DNA of 64,000 nucleotides from an uncultured Marinobacterium sp. (GTDB lineage: Bacteria; Pseudomonadota; Gammaproteobacteria; Pseudomonadales; Balneatricaceae): positions 186,001-250,000 of the forward strand of contig CANMWJ010000004.1 in NCBI GenBank assembly GCA_947501565.1, written 5' to 3'. Of this stretch, positions 19,246 through 28,286 are shown in pieces. The notes under the pieces are model-generated. The model saw only the letters and a program-made list of their open reading frames with translations. It did no database searches and was not told the DNA's origin. Position 1 is the stretch's first letter. Every line of letters begins with the position of its first letter. Position numbers and translations under genes: made by a program.

Positions 19246-19290
19246 AAGGGGACAGATCTATTTATGAAAATAGATCTGTCCCCTTTTTGC
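19246..19290. terminator. Perfect 18-bp palindrome, bidirectional terminator
   Basis: AAGGGGACAGATCTATTT (19246-19263) is followed after 4 bases by its exact reverse complement (19268-19285) and a T-run. It lies between the convergent ycgN and PhnD-like genes and would stop transcription from both sides. The arm sequence resembles palindromes that I recall near REP-associated transposases in gammaproteobacteria; none is present here. Confidence 0.85.
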
Positions 19291-19291
19291 G

Positions 19292-20020
19292 TTAGGCGAT
19301 CCGCAACAGCTGACCCAGTTGCTGCAACTCATTGCTGGAGCTTTCCGTCCAGCCACTCATACCAAGCTTCTCCAACACCTGTTTGCCCTTATCGCACTCT
19401 GACATCGAGAGAAGCGTCATTGCGATACCGTCGGCAACGTCCTGATGCTGGGATTTGACCAGCATCTGCGGGTAGACGCGGTTCAGCTTACTGGTGCCCA
19501 GCACCTGAATGCTGTCGCGGGAGAGGGGGTTCAGCTCGTCGTAGAAGTTCTTGCTGAGAAAACCGCAGGCACTGGTGTCGTTTTGCATCGCTTTGATCAC
19601 GTGCATCCAGGCGTTCTTGCCGTTCACACTGGCAGGTTTGATCCCTTTTTTGGCCAACAAAGTCAGCCCCAGGCGGGTCGGTGTGGTGTTCTTTGCAGTG
19701 ATCACATCCGCGCCATTGAACTGGCTGAGGGAATTGTCGGGGTTCTCGCTGTGGGTAACAAAAACCACCTCTTCAGCCTGATTCTGTGGTCGGCAGGTGG
19801 GAACGTAACCGGCTTTCTGATGCAGCAGTACCGCTTCCTGTGGAGTAGCGAACACCAGATCAGCCTGATGCATGCGGCTATGAAAATCGTCCTTGTCGAA
19901 GGCGGTATCCAGGCCCACGGCCTGATCCAGTTTGCGGCTCAGGTAGACAACAAACTCGTACCAGCGCTCGGAGTTGTTCGCGGTATCTGCCGGGGATACC
20001 AGAAGCTTGAGTTTACTCAC
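19292..20020 (-). CDS. PhnD-like substrate-binding-fold protein without signal peptide
   Basis: A 242-residue protein of the phosphate/phosphonate-type periplasmic binding fold. Visible features are LKLLVSPADTANNSERWYEF at the N-terminus, the hinge-type HQADLVFATPQEAVLLHQKA, FVTHSENPDNSLSQFNGADV, and a second lobe around NDTSACGFLSKNFYDEL. Unlike transport binding proteins it starts directly with the first strand and has no leader peptide or lipobox. It would therefore stay in the cytoplasm unless the start is wrong; no upstream in-frame start adds a signal. There are no transporter genes beside it. It may be a free-standing sensor or ligand binder; the ligand is unknown. Confidence 0.7.
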   Translation of the reverse strand: MSKLKLLVSPADTANNSERWYEFVVYLSRKLDQAVGLDTAFDKDDFHSRMHQADLVFATPQEAVLLHQKAGYVPTCRPQNQAEEVVFVTHSENPDNSLSQFNGADVITAKNTTPTRLGLTLLAKKGIKPASVNGKNAWMHVIKAMQNDTSACGFLSKNFYDELNPLSRDSIQVLGTSKLNRVYPQMLVKSQHQDVADGIAMTLLSMSECDKGKQVLEKLGMSGWTESSSNELQQLGQLLRIA

Positions 20021-20205
20021 TGTCTCTCTTCCATGCAGGAGAATTTTGGCAATCCTACCATTAAAAAGAGCTTAGTTTGAGGTCGATTTTAGTCGTTGTT
20101 GATCCTGTACCCTGTTGCGCTCCGGGTTTGTCTGGCGGGTGCCCCTGATGGCCGTGAGATGGCACAATAGAGCGCTTTGATTCTCGTCGAGCAATAAGCT
20201 GTTTT

Positions 20206-22749
20206 ATGTCTGATCTGCCTATCCAATCGATCCTGCCGGAACTGCAGTCCCTGCTGCGTAGCCATGATGAACTGGTACTGGAAGCACCGCCGGGTGCGGG
20301 TAAAACCACCGGTGTGCCGCTGGCGCTTTTGGAAGAGGTCTGGCTGGTGGGGCAGAAGATCATCATGCTGGAGCCACGCCGGCTGGCAGCAAGGGCTGCG
20401 GCGGAGCGGATGGCGTCGGTACTGGGTGAAAAAGCAGGGGAGACTGTTGGTTACCGAGTGAGGCTGGACACCAAGGTGTCTCGCAAAACACGTATCGAGG
20501 TGGTGACCGAAGGGATTCTGACACGCATGTTGCAGTCCGACCCGAGCCTGGACGGGATTGGTCTGGTGATCTTCGATGAATTTCACGAACGCAGTCTGGA
20601 TGCTGATCTTGCGCTGGCGCTGGCCCAGCAGGGACGGATGCTGTTTCGCGATGAGCAACCATTGAAACTGCTGGTGATGTCGGCAACCCTGGACGGTGCG
20701 GGTGTCTCCGAGCTGCTGGACGGTGCGCCGGTGCTGCGCAGTGAGGGGCGTGCCTATCCGGTGGATCTGCGCTACGGCGACGCAGCAACTCTGGAGCGGC
20801 CGGTCGAACCGGTTGCAGCGCAGACGGTGGTTGAGGCGCTGGATAATGACAGCGGCAGCGTGCTGGTGTTTCTGCCGGGTCAGCGCGAGATTCAGCGCAC
20901 TCAGAAACTGCTTCAGGAGCGGTTGGCGTCACGCAAGGATCACGCAAATGTGATGATCACCCCTCTGTATGGTGATCTCAGTTTGCAGGAGCAGCGCAAA
21001 GCGATCGAACCTGCGCCTGCAGGCCACCGCAAGGTGGTGCTGGCGACGGCTATTGCCGAGACCAGCCTGACCATCGAGGGTGTCCGTGTGGTGGTGGATG
21101 CTGGGTTAAGCCGTGAGGCGATCTTCGATCCGGGCACGGCGATGTCCCGTCTGCAGACCAAACGCCTTTCGCGTGCAGCCAGTGTGCAGCGCGCTGGCCG
21201 TGCCGGACGTATGGAGCCGGGTGTGTGTTACCGTCTCTGGTCCGAAACCCAGCAAGCCCAGCTGGCACCTTTTACCGCCCCGGAGATCACCCAAGCCGAC
21301 CTGACGCCACTGGCGTTGCAGCTGATCCGCTGGGGTGTGGATGATCCTGCTGAACTGAGCTGGCTGGATCTGCCGCCACCCGCACCTTATCAACAGGCGC
21401 TGGATCTGTTGCAGAATCTGGGTGCAATTGAGCGCAGTGGCGGCGGTTATCGTCTGACGTCACACGGGGAAGCGATGGCGGAACTGCCTACCCATCCCCG
21501 TCTGGCGCATATGCTTCTGCTGGGCATACGCTACGGCCTGACAAATCTTGCCTGTGATCTGGCAACATTGCTGTCTGATCGTGATCCCCTGAAGCGGCGT
21601 GATACCGATCTGGCAGAGCGATTGGCATGGCTGCGCGGCGATGTGAAAGCAGAACGCTATACCCAAGGCGCGCTGCACCGAATGCGCCAGCAAAGTAAAT
21701 CCTTTAAGCGCCAGTGTGGTCTGTTGGATCTGAGCAACGACGATGCGGTAATCGATCCTCAGGATGCCCGATGGCTGGGGTTCCTGATAGCGGCGGCGTA
21801 TCCCGACCGGATCTCCAGTCAGCGCAGCAGCGGCGGGGCGGATTACCGCATGAGTAACGGTCGGGCCGCTCGTTTGCCGGACGAGGACCAGCAGCGTCTC
21901 GAATGGCTGGCGCTGGCGCAGGTCGGCGGGCGTAGTGGTGAGCACACGGACCGTATCTTCCTTGCCGCGCCGTTGGATCCGACTCTTTTTGATGGGCCGC
22001 TGGCGGAGCTGGTTGCCGAAGTGGAGGAGGTGGTCTGGAACAAGCAACAGGATCGCCTTACCGCCGAGCTGCAGCGTCGCGTTGGCAAACTGGTATTGAG
22101 CCGTAAACCACTGGAATCGATTTCGGAAGAGGCGCGTACCGACGCGCTATTAGCGCTGGTACGTAAACGTGGTTTGGATATCCTGCCCTGGACTCCGGCG
22201 ATCCGTAGCTGGCAGATGCGCGTTCAGTTCCTGCATCAGAGTTTCTCTGAGCAGGATGTTAACCCCTGGCCGGATCTGTCAGATCGTAAGCTGCTTGATA
22301 CGGTTGCGGAGTGGCTGGCGCCTTATCTGGGGGATATCCGCCACATCAATCATTTTTCCAATCTGGATCTGCGCGGCATTCTGGCGGCGTTATTACCCTG
22401 GCCGTTGCCGCAGCAGCTGGATGAGCTGGCGCCGGAGCGTTTTGTGGTGCCGACCGGCTCTAAGATCAAGATCGACTACAGCGAAATCCCTCCGGTGTTG
22501 GCGGTGCGTATGCAGGAGATGTTCGGCAGTGTGGATACGCCACGTATCGGCAACGGTGTGCCCTTGAAACTGCATCTGTTATCGCCGGCAATGCGCCCGC
22601 TGCAGGTGACCCAGGATCTGGCGGGGTTCTGGCAGAACAGCTACCCCGAAGTGCAGAAAGAGATGAAAGGGCGCTATCCGAAGCACCGCTGGCCGGATGA
22701 TCCCCGCCATGCCGAGCCGAGTCGCCGTAGTATTAAACCTAAATCCTGA
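20206..22749 (+). CDS. hrpB: ATP-dependent helicase HrpB
   Basis: An 847-residue DEAH-type helicase. Visible motifs: Walker A APPGAGKTTGVPLAL, the DEFH box LVIFDEFHERSLDAD, SATLDG, the strand ATAIAETSLTIEGV, and motif VI QRAGRAGRMEPGVCYRLW. The winged-helix and ratchet-type domains come next. The HrpB-specific C-terminus carries LLPWPLPQQLDELAPERFVV and ends with the basic stretch RYPKHRWPDDPRHAEPSRR. HrpB is known in bacteria as a DEAH helicase of uncertain RNA target, with roles in envelope or peptidoglycan traits in some species. It stands alone. Confidence 0.96.
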   Translation: MSDLPIQSILPELQSLLRSHDELVLEAPPGAGKTTGVPLALLEEVWLVGQKIIMLEPRRLAARAAAERMASVLGEKAGETVGYRVRLDTKVSRKTRIEVVTEGILTRMLQSDPSLDGIGLVIFDEFHERSLDADLALALAQQGRMLFRDEQPLKLLVMSATLDGAGVSELLDGAPVLRSEGRAYPVDLRYGDAATLERPVEPVAAQTVVEALDNDSGSVLVFLPGQREIQRTQKLLQERLASRKDHANVMITPLYGDLSLQEQRKAIEPAPAGHRKVVLATAIAETSLTIEGVRVVVDAGLSREAIFDPGTAMSRLQTKRLSRAASVQRAGRAGRMEPGVCYRLWSETQQAQLAPFTAPEITQADLTPLALQLIRWGVDDPAELSWLDLPPPAPYQQALDLLQNLGAIERSGGGYRLTSHGEAMAELPTHPRLAHMLLLGIRYGLTNLACDLATLLSDRDPLKRRDTDLAERLAWLRGDVKAERYTQGALHRMRQQSKSFKRQCGLLDLSNDDAVIDPQDARWLGFLIAAAYPDRISSQRSSGGADYRMSNGRAARLPDEDQQRLEWLALAQVGGRSGEHTDRIFLAAPLDPTLFDGPLAELVAEVEEVVWNKQQDRLTAELQRRVGKLVLSRKPLESISEEARTDALLALVRKRGLDILPWTPAIRSWQMRVQFLHQSFSEQDVNPWPDLSDRKLLDTVAEWLAPYLGDIRHINHFSNLDLRGILAALLPWPLPQQLDELAPERFVVPTGSKIKIDYSEIPPVLAVRMQEMFGSVDTPRIGNGVPLKLHLLSPAMRPLQVTQDLAGFWQNSYPEVQKEMKGRYPKHRWPDDPRHAEPSRRSIKPKS

Positions 22750-22758
22750 TATTTGGAT

Positions 22759-22818
22759 CCTGAAATCTGTATTTCAGGGAAGGGGCTCTGCCGACCCAGG
22801 TTCAAGGTTCGGCAGAGC
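22759..22818 (+). terminator. Two hairpins after hrpB
   Basis: CCTGAAAT/ATTTCAGG (22759-22778) is followed by GCTCTGCCGA/TCGGCAGAGC (22785-22794 and 22809-22818). Neither has a good T-tract, so factor-independent termination is only possible. The rest of the 22819-23339 gap holds no gene that I trust; it contains the palindromic repeat at 23203-23279. Confidence 0.5.
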
Positions 22819-23202
22819 TCAACGTATGTCGCCCAACTTGCTCTACCTTAGCCAGCCTCGAGCGCCATCTGTGATGGTTAACTTCGGGTTTTTGTCCCCT
22901 CCCGTTGTATGCTCAGCTGCTTTCCATCCGCCCCATTCATCCGCATACATGAGTTCATGAGCGCCCCTGATTAACTTCGGGCAACGGCCTTTAATACGAA
23001 TTAAACGCGCCGGAATTATTCTTGAACTGAGCCAGTTTGATGCAGATTCGGAAAATCCTACTAAAAAGCTACAGTTTTCGAAAATGGGGACGATATACAC
23101 CAATTACAGCCTTTGGCTCCCCGCATCAGGAGCCCGAACCGCGTTAATGCACTTGGGCTGATACATGTCTCTAATAAAGAGACGCAGTATGTAATCGGTG
23201 GT

Positions 23203-23279
23203 TTAGGGAACCTACGAATAAGTCCGACGGGACTTAGCGTCCGCAGAGAAAGTCTCGGACTTGTTCGAAGGTTCCTTAA
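23203..23279. repeat. 77-bp palindromic MITE-like element
   Basis: The two ends are imperfect 25-base inverted repeats: TTAGGGAACCTACGAATAAG at the left and, read from the other strand, TTAAGGAACCTTCGAACAAG at the right. I count about 22 of 25 positions matching. The interior contains GACTTTCTCTGCGG on the minus strand. The same ends and interior motif occur in the larger element at 44511-44799. It lies 60 bases upstream of the chemoreceptor gene and would be in its promoter or leader. Confidence 0.75.
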
Positions 23280-23339
23280 TCCGATCTGAAAGACGCGAGA
23301 TAACAATAATCCAGTACCTCGGGCCATGGGGGCTATGGA

Positions 23340-26216
23340 ATGGGCAAAAGTAAAATGAACGAGACCTTAGACGTTTATAAATACATGGTTGAGGCGATCA
23401 ACCGTTCTCAGGCTGTCATCGAATTCAATCTGGACGGCACCATTATCACCGCCAACAACAAGTTCCTGAATGTGATGGGATACACCCTGGACGAGGTTCA
23501 GGGACAGCATCACAGCCTCTTCGTAGAACCCGAGTACAAAGCCAGCGACGAATACCGCGCATTCTGGGAAAAACTCCAGCAGGGTGAGTTTGAGTCCGGG
23601 GAGTTTAAACGGATCGGTAAAGGTGGGCGTGAGGTCTGGATCGACGCTTGTTACATGCCCGTTCTGGATGACTCTGGTACACCGCTGAAAGTGGTGAAGT
23701 TCGCCAGCGATCATACTGCTAAGAAGTTAGAGCTTGCGGATGTCGATGGACAATTAGCAGCGATCAGCAAAGCCCAGGCAGTGATCGAGTTTAATCTGGA
23801 TGGCACCATCATCAATGCCAACGCGAACTTCCTCGCCACAGTGGGGTATTCGCTGGATGAGATTCGCGGACAGCACCACAGTTTGTTTGTCGAGCCGCAG
23901 GAGCGCGAAAGCTACGAGTACAAAGCGTTCTGGGAGCAGCTGGCGCGTGGTGAATACGATGCCGGTGAGTACAAACGTATCGGTAAAGACGGCAAAGAGA
24001 TCTGGATTCAGGCCTCCTATAACCCGATCTTCGATATGAATGGCAGACCGTTCAAGGTGGTGAAATATGCCACGGACATGACCGCCAGTAAGCTGCAAAC
24101 GGCGGATTACGCCGGTCAGATCGCGGCGATCGGCAAATCCCAGGCGGTAATCGAGTTTAATCTGGACGGGACCATCATCGGCGCCAATGAGAACTTTCTC
24201 GCGGCGGTGGGTTATAGCCTCGAAGAGATCGAGGGGCAACATCACCGTATGTTTGTTACCTCCGAGGAGCGCAACAGTCCTGAGTACCGCGCGTTCTGGG
24301 AGAAACTGGCCCGGGGCGAATACGATGCCGGTGAATACAAGCGCATCGCGAAAGGTGGTCGCGAGATCTGGATTCAGGCCTCCTACAATCCGATTCTGGA
24401 TATGAGCGGGAAACCGTTCAAAGTGGTGAAATACGCCTCCGACATTACGGCTGCCAAACAGCAGACCGCAGACTTTTCCGGCCAGATCGACGCGATCGGA
24501 AAATCCCTGGCGGTGATTGAGTTTAATCTGGACGGAACAATCCGGAATGCCAACGAAAACTTCCTGGCGACCGTGGGTTATCGACTGGATGATATTCAGG
24601 GGCAGCACCACAGCATGTTTATGGAACCGGCTGAGCGTAACAGCAGTGCCTATCAGATGTTCTGGGCGAAGCTGGCGCGGGGCGAATACGATGCAGGTGT
24701 GTATAAGCGCATCGGCCAGGGAGGCAAGGAGATCTGGATTCAGGCGTCCTACAACCCGATTCTTGATATGAACGGCAAACCGTTCAAGGTCGTGAAATAC
24801 GCTACTGACGTGACCGAAAGCAAGCTACGCAATGCCGACTATTCCGGTCAAATTGCTGCCATCGGCAAATCCCAGGCGGTGATTGAATTCAATCTGGACG
24901 GCACCATCCTGAACGCCAACGACAACTTCCTCGCGGCAACCGGCTATCGTCTGGATGAGATTCAGGGTCGCCACCACAATATGTTTGTCGAACCCGAATA
25001 TAAGCACAGTCCTGAGTACCGGGCGTTCTGGGAGAAACTCAATCGGGGTGAGTATGACACCGGTGAGTACAAGCGCATCGCGAAAGGAGGTCGCGAGATC
25101 TGGATTCAGGCGTCCTATAACCCGATCCTCGACCTCAATGGCAAGCCGTTCAAAGTGGTGAAATACGCCACCGATGTGACCGGGCGTAAGCAAGCGGTTG
25201 CCGAGATTAAAGCAAAACTGCTGGCGGTTGCTGACGGTGATCTGACCGCGAGCATCTCTGCGCCGCTGGAAGATGAGTTCATCGTTCTGGGCGAAGCGAT
25301 GAACGCGCTGATCACTAAACTGAACGATATGGTGGCGCAGATTCGTGGTGCCTCCAGCAACGTCTTCTCTGCCTCCAGTGAGATCGCGCAGGGTAACCTG
25401 GACCTGAGTAACCGTACTGAAAGCCAGGCGTCCAATCTGGAAGAAACCGCCTCGGCGATGGAAGAGCTGACCGCGACGGTGAAACAGAACGCCGACAACG
25501 CCAGCGATGCTACCCAGAAGGCGAACGAAGCGATGGACAAGGCCACCAAAGGTGGTGATGTGATCAGCAGCGCCGTGCAGGCGATGGATGCGATCAACCG
25601 CTCCAGTAAGAAGATCGCCGATATTATCGGCGTGATCGACGAGATCTCCTTCCAGACCAACATTCTGGCGCTCAACGCGGCGGTGGAAGCGGCACGTGCC
25701 GGTGAACAGGGACGCGGTTTCGCGGTGGTCGCGGCAGAGGTGCGTAACCTGGCGCAGCGCAGTGCAGGCGCGGCGAAAGAGATCAAAGGCCTGATCAGCG
25801 ACAGCATCAGCGCGGTGGAAATCGGCTCTGAGCTGGTGAACGCAACCGGTACCACCTTTACCGAACTGGTGGACTCTGTGCAGGACGTGGTAGCGAGGAT
25901 CTCCGAAATCGATACCGCCAGTCGCGAACAGTCGATCGGTATCACCGAGGTCTCTCGTGCCGTCTCCCAGATGGAGGAGATGACTCAGCAGAACGCCGCA
26001 CTTGTGGAGCAGGCCTCCGCGTCCAGTAAATCGATGGAGGATCAGGCCGAATCGTTGTTGCAGCAGGTTGGTTTCTTCAAAGTGGCAGGTGCGTCCGTGT
26101 CTTATGTAAGTCGCGCCCCGGAACCTCAGGCGCAGCCAGCCCCGCAGGAGTATCGTCGTCGCAGCCCTGAACCGCAGCCGGTACACAGCAGCGCTGATGA
26201 GTGGGAGGAGTTCTAA
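23340..26216 (+). CDS. Cytoplasmic methyl-accepting chemotaxis protein with five PAS domains
   Basis: A 958-residue chemoreceptor with no membrane helix, so probably a soluble receptor. Residues about 20-625 are five near-identical PAS/PAC modules of exactly 122 residues. Each contains [15 protein letters not shown], a FWxxLxxGE motif, a second GE, and a PFKVVK(Y/F)A close. A HAMP-like helix ([14 protein letters not shown]) precedes the signalling domain, whose tip [20 protein letters not shown] is near residue 768. The last residues, EWEEF, fit the C-terminal pentapeptide that tethers CheR methyltransferase in some receptors. PAS modules of this type often bind haem or flavin; the ligand here is unknown. 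No che genes are nearby. Confidence 0.93.
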   Translation: MGKSKMNETLDVYKYMVEAINRSQAVIEFNLDGTIITANNKFLNVMGYTLDEVQGQHHSLFVEPEYKASDEYRAFWEKLQQGEFESGEFKRIGKGGREVWIDACYMPVLDDSGTPLKVVKFASDHTAKKLELADVDGQLAAISKAQAVIEFNLDGTIINANANFLATVGYSLDEIRGQHHSLFVEPQERESYEYKAFWEQLARGEYDAGEYKRIGKDGKEIWIQASYNPIFDMNGRPFKVVKYATDMTASKLQTADYAGQIAAIGKSQAVIEFNLDGTIIGANENFLAAVGYSLEEIEGQHHRMFVTSEERNSPEYRAFWEKLARGEYDAGEYKRIAKGGREIWIQASYNPILDMSGKPFKVVKYASDITAAKQQTADFSGQIDAIGKSLAVIEFNLDGTIRNANENFLATVGYRLDDIQGQHHSMFMEPAERNSSAYQMFWAKLARGEYDAGVYKRIGQGGKEIWIQASYNPILDMNGKPFKVVKYATDVTESKLRNADYSGQIAAIGKSQAVIEFNLDGTILNANDNFLAATGYRLDEIQGRHHNMFVEPEYKHSPEYRAFWEKLNRGEYDTGEYKRIAKGGREIWIQASYNPILDLNGKPFKVVKYATDVTGRKQAVAEIKAKLLAVADGDLTASISAPLEDEFIVLGEAMNALITKLNDMVAQIRGASSNVFSASSEIAQGNLDLSNRTESQASNLEETASAMEELTATVKQNADNASDATQKANEAMDKATKGGDVISSAVQAMDAINRSSKKIADIIGVIDEISFQTNILALNAAVEAARAGEQGRGFAVVAAEVRNLAQRSAGAAKEIKGLISDSISAVEIGSELVNATGTTFTELVDSVQDVVARISEIDTASREQSIGITEVSRAVSQMEEMTQQNAALVEQASASSKSMEDQAESLLQQVGFFKVAGASVSYVSRAPEPQAQPAPQEYRRRSPEPQPVHSSADEWEEF

Positions 26217-26375
26217 GCGCATCGGCTTTAGCTGAACCACCATAAGGTGCTGGCCGCTAGCTAAACGGATTCGGGATATGCTTAACTGTATTGGTTGAAG
26301 CATAGGCCGGATCCGTTTTTTATTGCTTCACTGATCTGTTTTCTTAACGCCACGCCCGAGTCGTAGATAAAACCT

Positions 26376-28286
26376 GTGTTCAAATCCTTTCGCAGTCTGT
26401 TGGTTACCCTGACTTTATGCTTTGCGCTGCTGCTTACCTGGTGGGTGCAGACAACAGCCTACGACTGGTCGATGACCCGTATGAAGGAGCAGGGCGAAGA
26501 CCGCCTGCTGGATACCATCATCGGCTTGCGCGGTGTGATCGATAGCTATAAATACCTGCCCTTCCTGATCTCCCAGAATAAAGATGTGCAGGAGCTGCTG
26601 CTCTATCCGGTGCTCGACAAGGGTGCCGAAGTGAGCCGTTTTCTGGAGCAGATGAACCTGGTATCAGGCGCGACGGCGCTGATGGTGCTGGATCTGGACG
26701 GCCGGGCGCTCTCTTACAGTCGCTGGCGGGAGGAGCAATCTTTCTTTCTGGAATCACACGCCGACACCCCTTACTTTGTGCAGGCCCGCAACGGCGAGCA
26801 GGGAGTGTATGTGGATAAATCCAGCAACGGGCACGAAAACTCTATCTACCTCTCAGCACCGATCTACGACTCGTCCCGCTTTATGGGTGTTGCGGTGGTA
26901 CGTATCGATCTGAGCCAGTTACAGAATAAGCTCAGCCAACTGGAAGATTTCCTGCTCTCTACGCCGGAGGGCCAGATTATTCTCGCCAGCAATGAGAGCT
27001 GGTTGCACCGGCCACTGAGCGAACTGATGCAGGAGAGTCAGCTAAGCCATCTGGCGGATGGTAGCGAACTCACGCTTAACACCCTGAACGACGGCCGCCG
27101 TATGCTCTATCAATCGGTGGTGCTGCCCGACCTGGGGTGGCGTGTTGCCGTCGTCAGCAACATCGTGCCTGTGCTGCGCACCCGCAATACGGCGGCCTTT
27201 GTCAGTCTGGTGGCCTGTATCGCGCTGGGATTGTTACTGCTCTACATGCGTGAGCGTCACCTCAAAAATATCTCCCGACAGGAGACCCGCGACGCACTGG
27301 AGACCAGCGAACAGCAGCAACGCGACATTATCAACAACGCCCACGTGGGTATGATCGCGCTGGATGCTGCGGGCAAGATCCGTTTTATCAACCCGATGGC
27401 CAGCCAGCAGTTTGGCGTTGGTGGTGAGCGCATTCTCGGTTTTGCGATCCAGCAGCTGATCGCGGGTGATGAAGCGAGTTTCGGGCCGCTGCAGCGAACC
27501 TTGTCCCGTCTGGGCGGCAGCGGTTTTGCCCCGCTGACTGCGCACGAAGCCGTGGGTAAGCGGGCGGATGGCAGCCTGTTCCCGATGCTGATCTCCGTCA
27601 AGCAGATGGTGGCACAGGCGGATATGCGCTATCTGGTCACGGTGATCGATATCACCAAGCGTAAACGGCTGGAAAGGGCGTTGCAGCAGGCGAACGATCA
27701 GCTGGAGCACAAGGTGCTGGAGCGTACTCGAGCGCTGGAAGAGGCGCAGCAGGAGCTGGTGCAGGCAGAGAAGATGGCGGCGCTGGGACGTATGTCGTCG
27801 GCGGTGGTGCATGAACTTAACCAGCCGTTGACCGCGATGCGCACCTATCTGGCGATCTGTCGTCATCTGCTGGGCGAAGAGCAGGCGATGCTGTCGGAGA
27901 ACCTGGAGCTGATCGACGACCTGACACAGCGTATGGCGCTGATCACTCAGCAGTTAAAAACCTTTGCTTTCAAGAAACCGGATTCGCTGGTGGCGGTGAA
28001 TCCGGGGAGCGCGCTGGATCAATCGCTGGTGTTGTTCCGCGACCGGATCGCGCAGGACGGCATTGAACTGCACTTGGACGATGTCGATCCCGCACTGAGA
28101 GTGCTGGGCGACAACGCGCGACTCGAACAGGTGTTTGTGAACCTGATCAAGAACGCCTGCGATGCGATGAACCAACAGCAAGAAGATAAACAGCTGAATA
28201 TCAGCATCGCTGCTGATCCGCAGCATCCCGAGTCGAAGGTACGGATCTCTGTTGCCGACAGCCTGAGCCAACCGGAGAACACCTGA
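26376..28286 (+). CDS. DctB-like sensor histidine kinase with apparently truncated ATPase domain
   Basis: A 636-residue membrane sensor starting at GTG 26376. A first helix (LLVTLTLCFALLLTWWV), a large periplasmic dCache-like sensor and a second helix (FVSLVACIALGLLLLYM) are followed by a PAS domain (ETSEQQQRDIINNAHVGMIA). The phosphoacceptor helix contains VVHELNQPLTAM, with H479. The N-box LEQVFVNLIKNACDAM is present near residue 589. The protein ends 40-odd residues later at VRISVADSLSQPENT, without the G1 (DxGxG), F and G2 boxes that should follow. The stop overlaps the start of the dctD-like gene by 1 base, so there is no room for the missing part. Family role: C4-dicarboxylate or related acid sensing; kinase activity here is doubtful. 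Confidence 0.85.
   Translation: MFKSFRSLLVTLTLCFALLLTWWVQTTAYDWSMTRMKEQGEDRLLDTIIGLRGVIDSYKYLPFLISQNKDVQELLLYPVLDKGAEVSRFLEQMNLVSGATALMVLDLDGRALSYSRWREEQSFFLESHADTPYFVQARNGEQGVYVDKSSNGHENSIYLSAPIYDSSRFMGVAVVRIDLSQLQNKLSQLEDFLLSTPEGQIILASNESWLHRPLSELMQESQLSHLADGSELTLNTLNDGRRMLYQSVVLPDLGWRVAVVSNIVPVLRTRNTAAFVSLVACIALGLLLLYMRERHLKNISRQETRDALETSEQQQRDIINNAHVGMIALDAAGKIRFINPMASQQFGVGGERILGFAIQQLIAGDEASFGPLQRTLSRLGGSGFAPLTAHEAVGKRADGSLFPMLISVKQMVAQADMRYLVTVIDITKRKRLERALQQANDQLEHKVLERTRALEEAQQELVQAEKMAALGRMSSAVVHELNQPLTAMRTYLAICRHLLGEEQAMLSENLELIDDLTQRMALITQQLKTFAFKKPDSLVAVNPGSALDQSLVLFRDRIAQDGIELHLDDVDPALRVLGDNARLEQVFVNLIKNACDAMNQQQEDKQLNISIAADPQHPESKVRISVADSLSQPENT

Noticed and set aside
22843-23103. 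86-codon minus-strand frame in the spacer upstream of the chemoreceptor
   Set aside because: It has no recognisable domain or convincing ribosome site, and the spacer contains repeat material.
24825-26303. 492-codon frame antisense to the chemoreceptor gene
   Set aside because: It is a shadow frame caused by codon bias of the PAS/MCP gene; it contains no family motif and the sense gene is certain.
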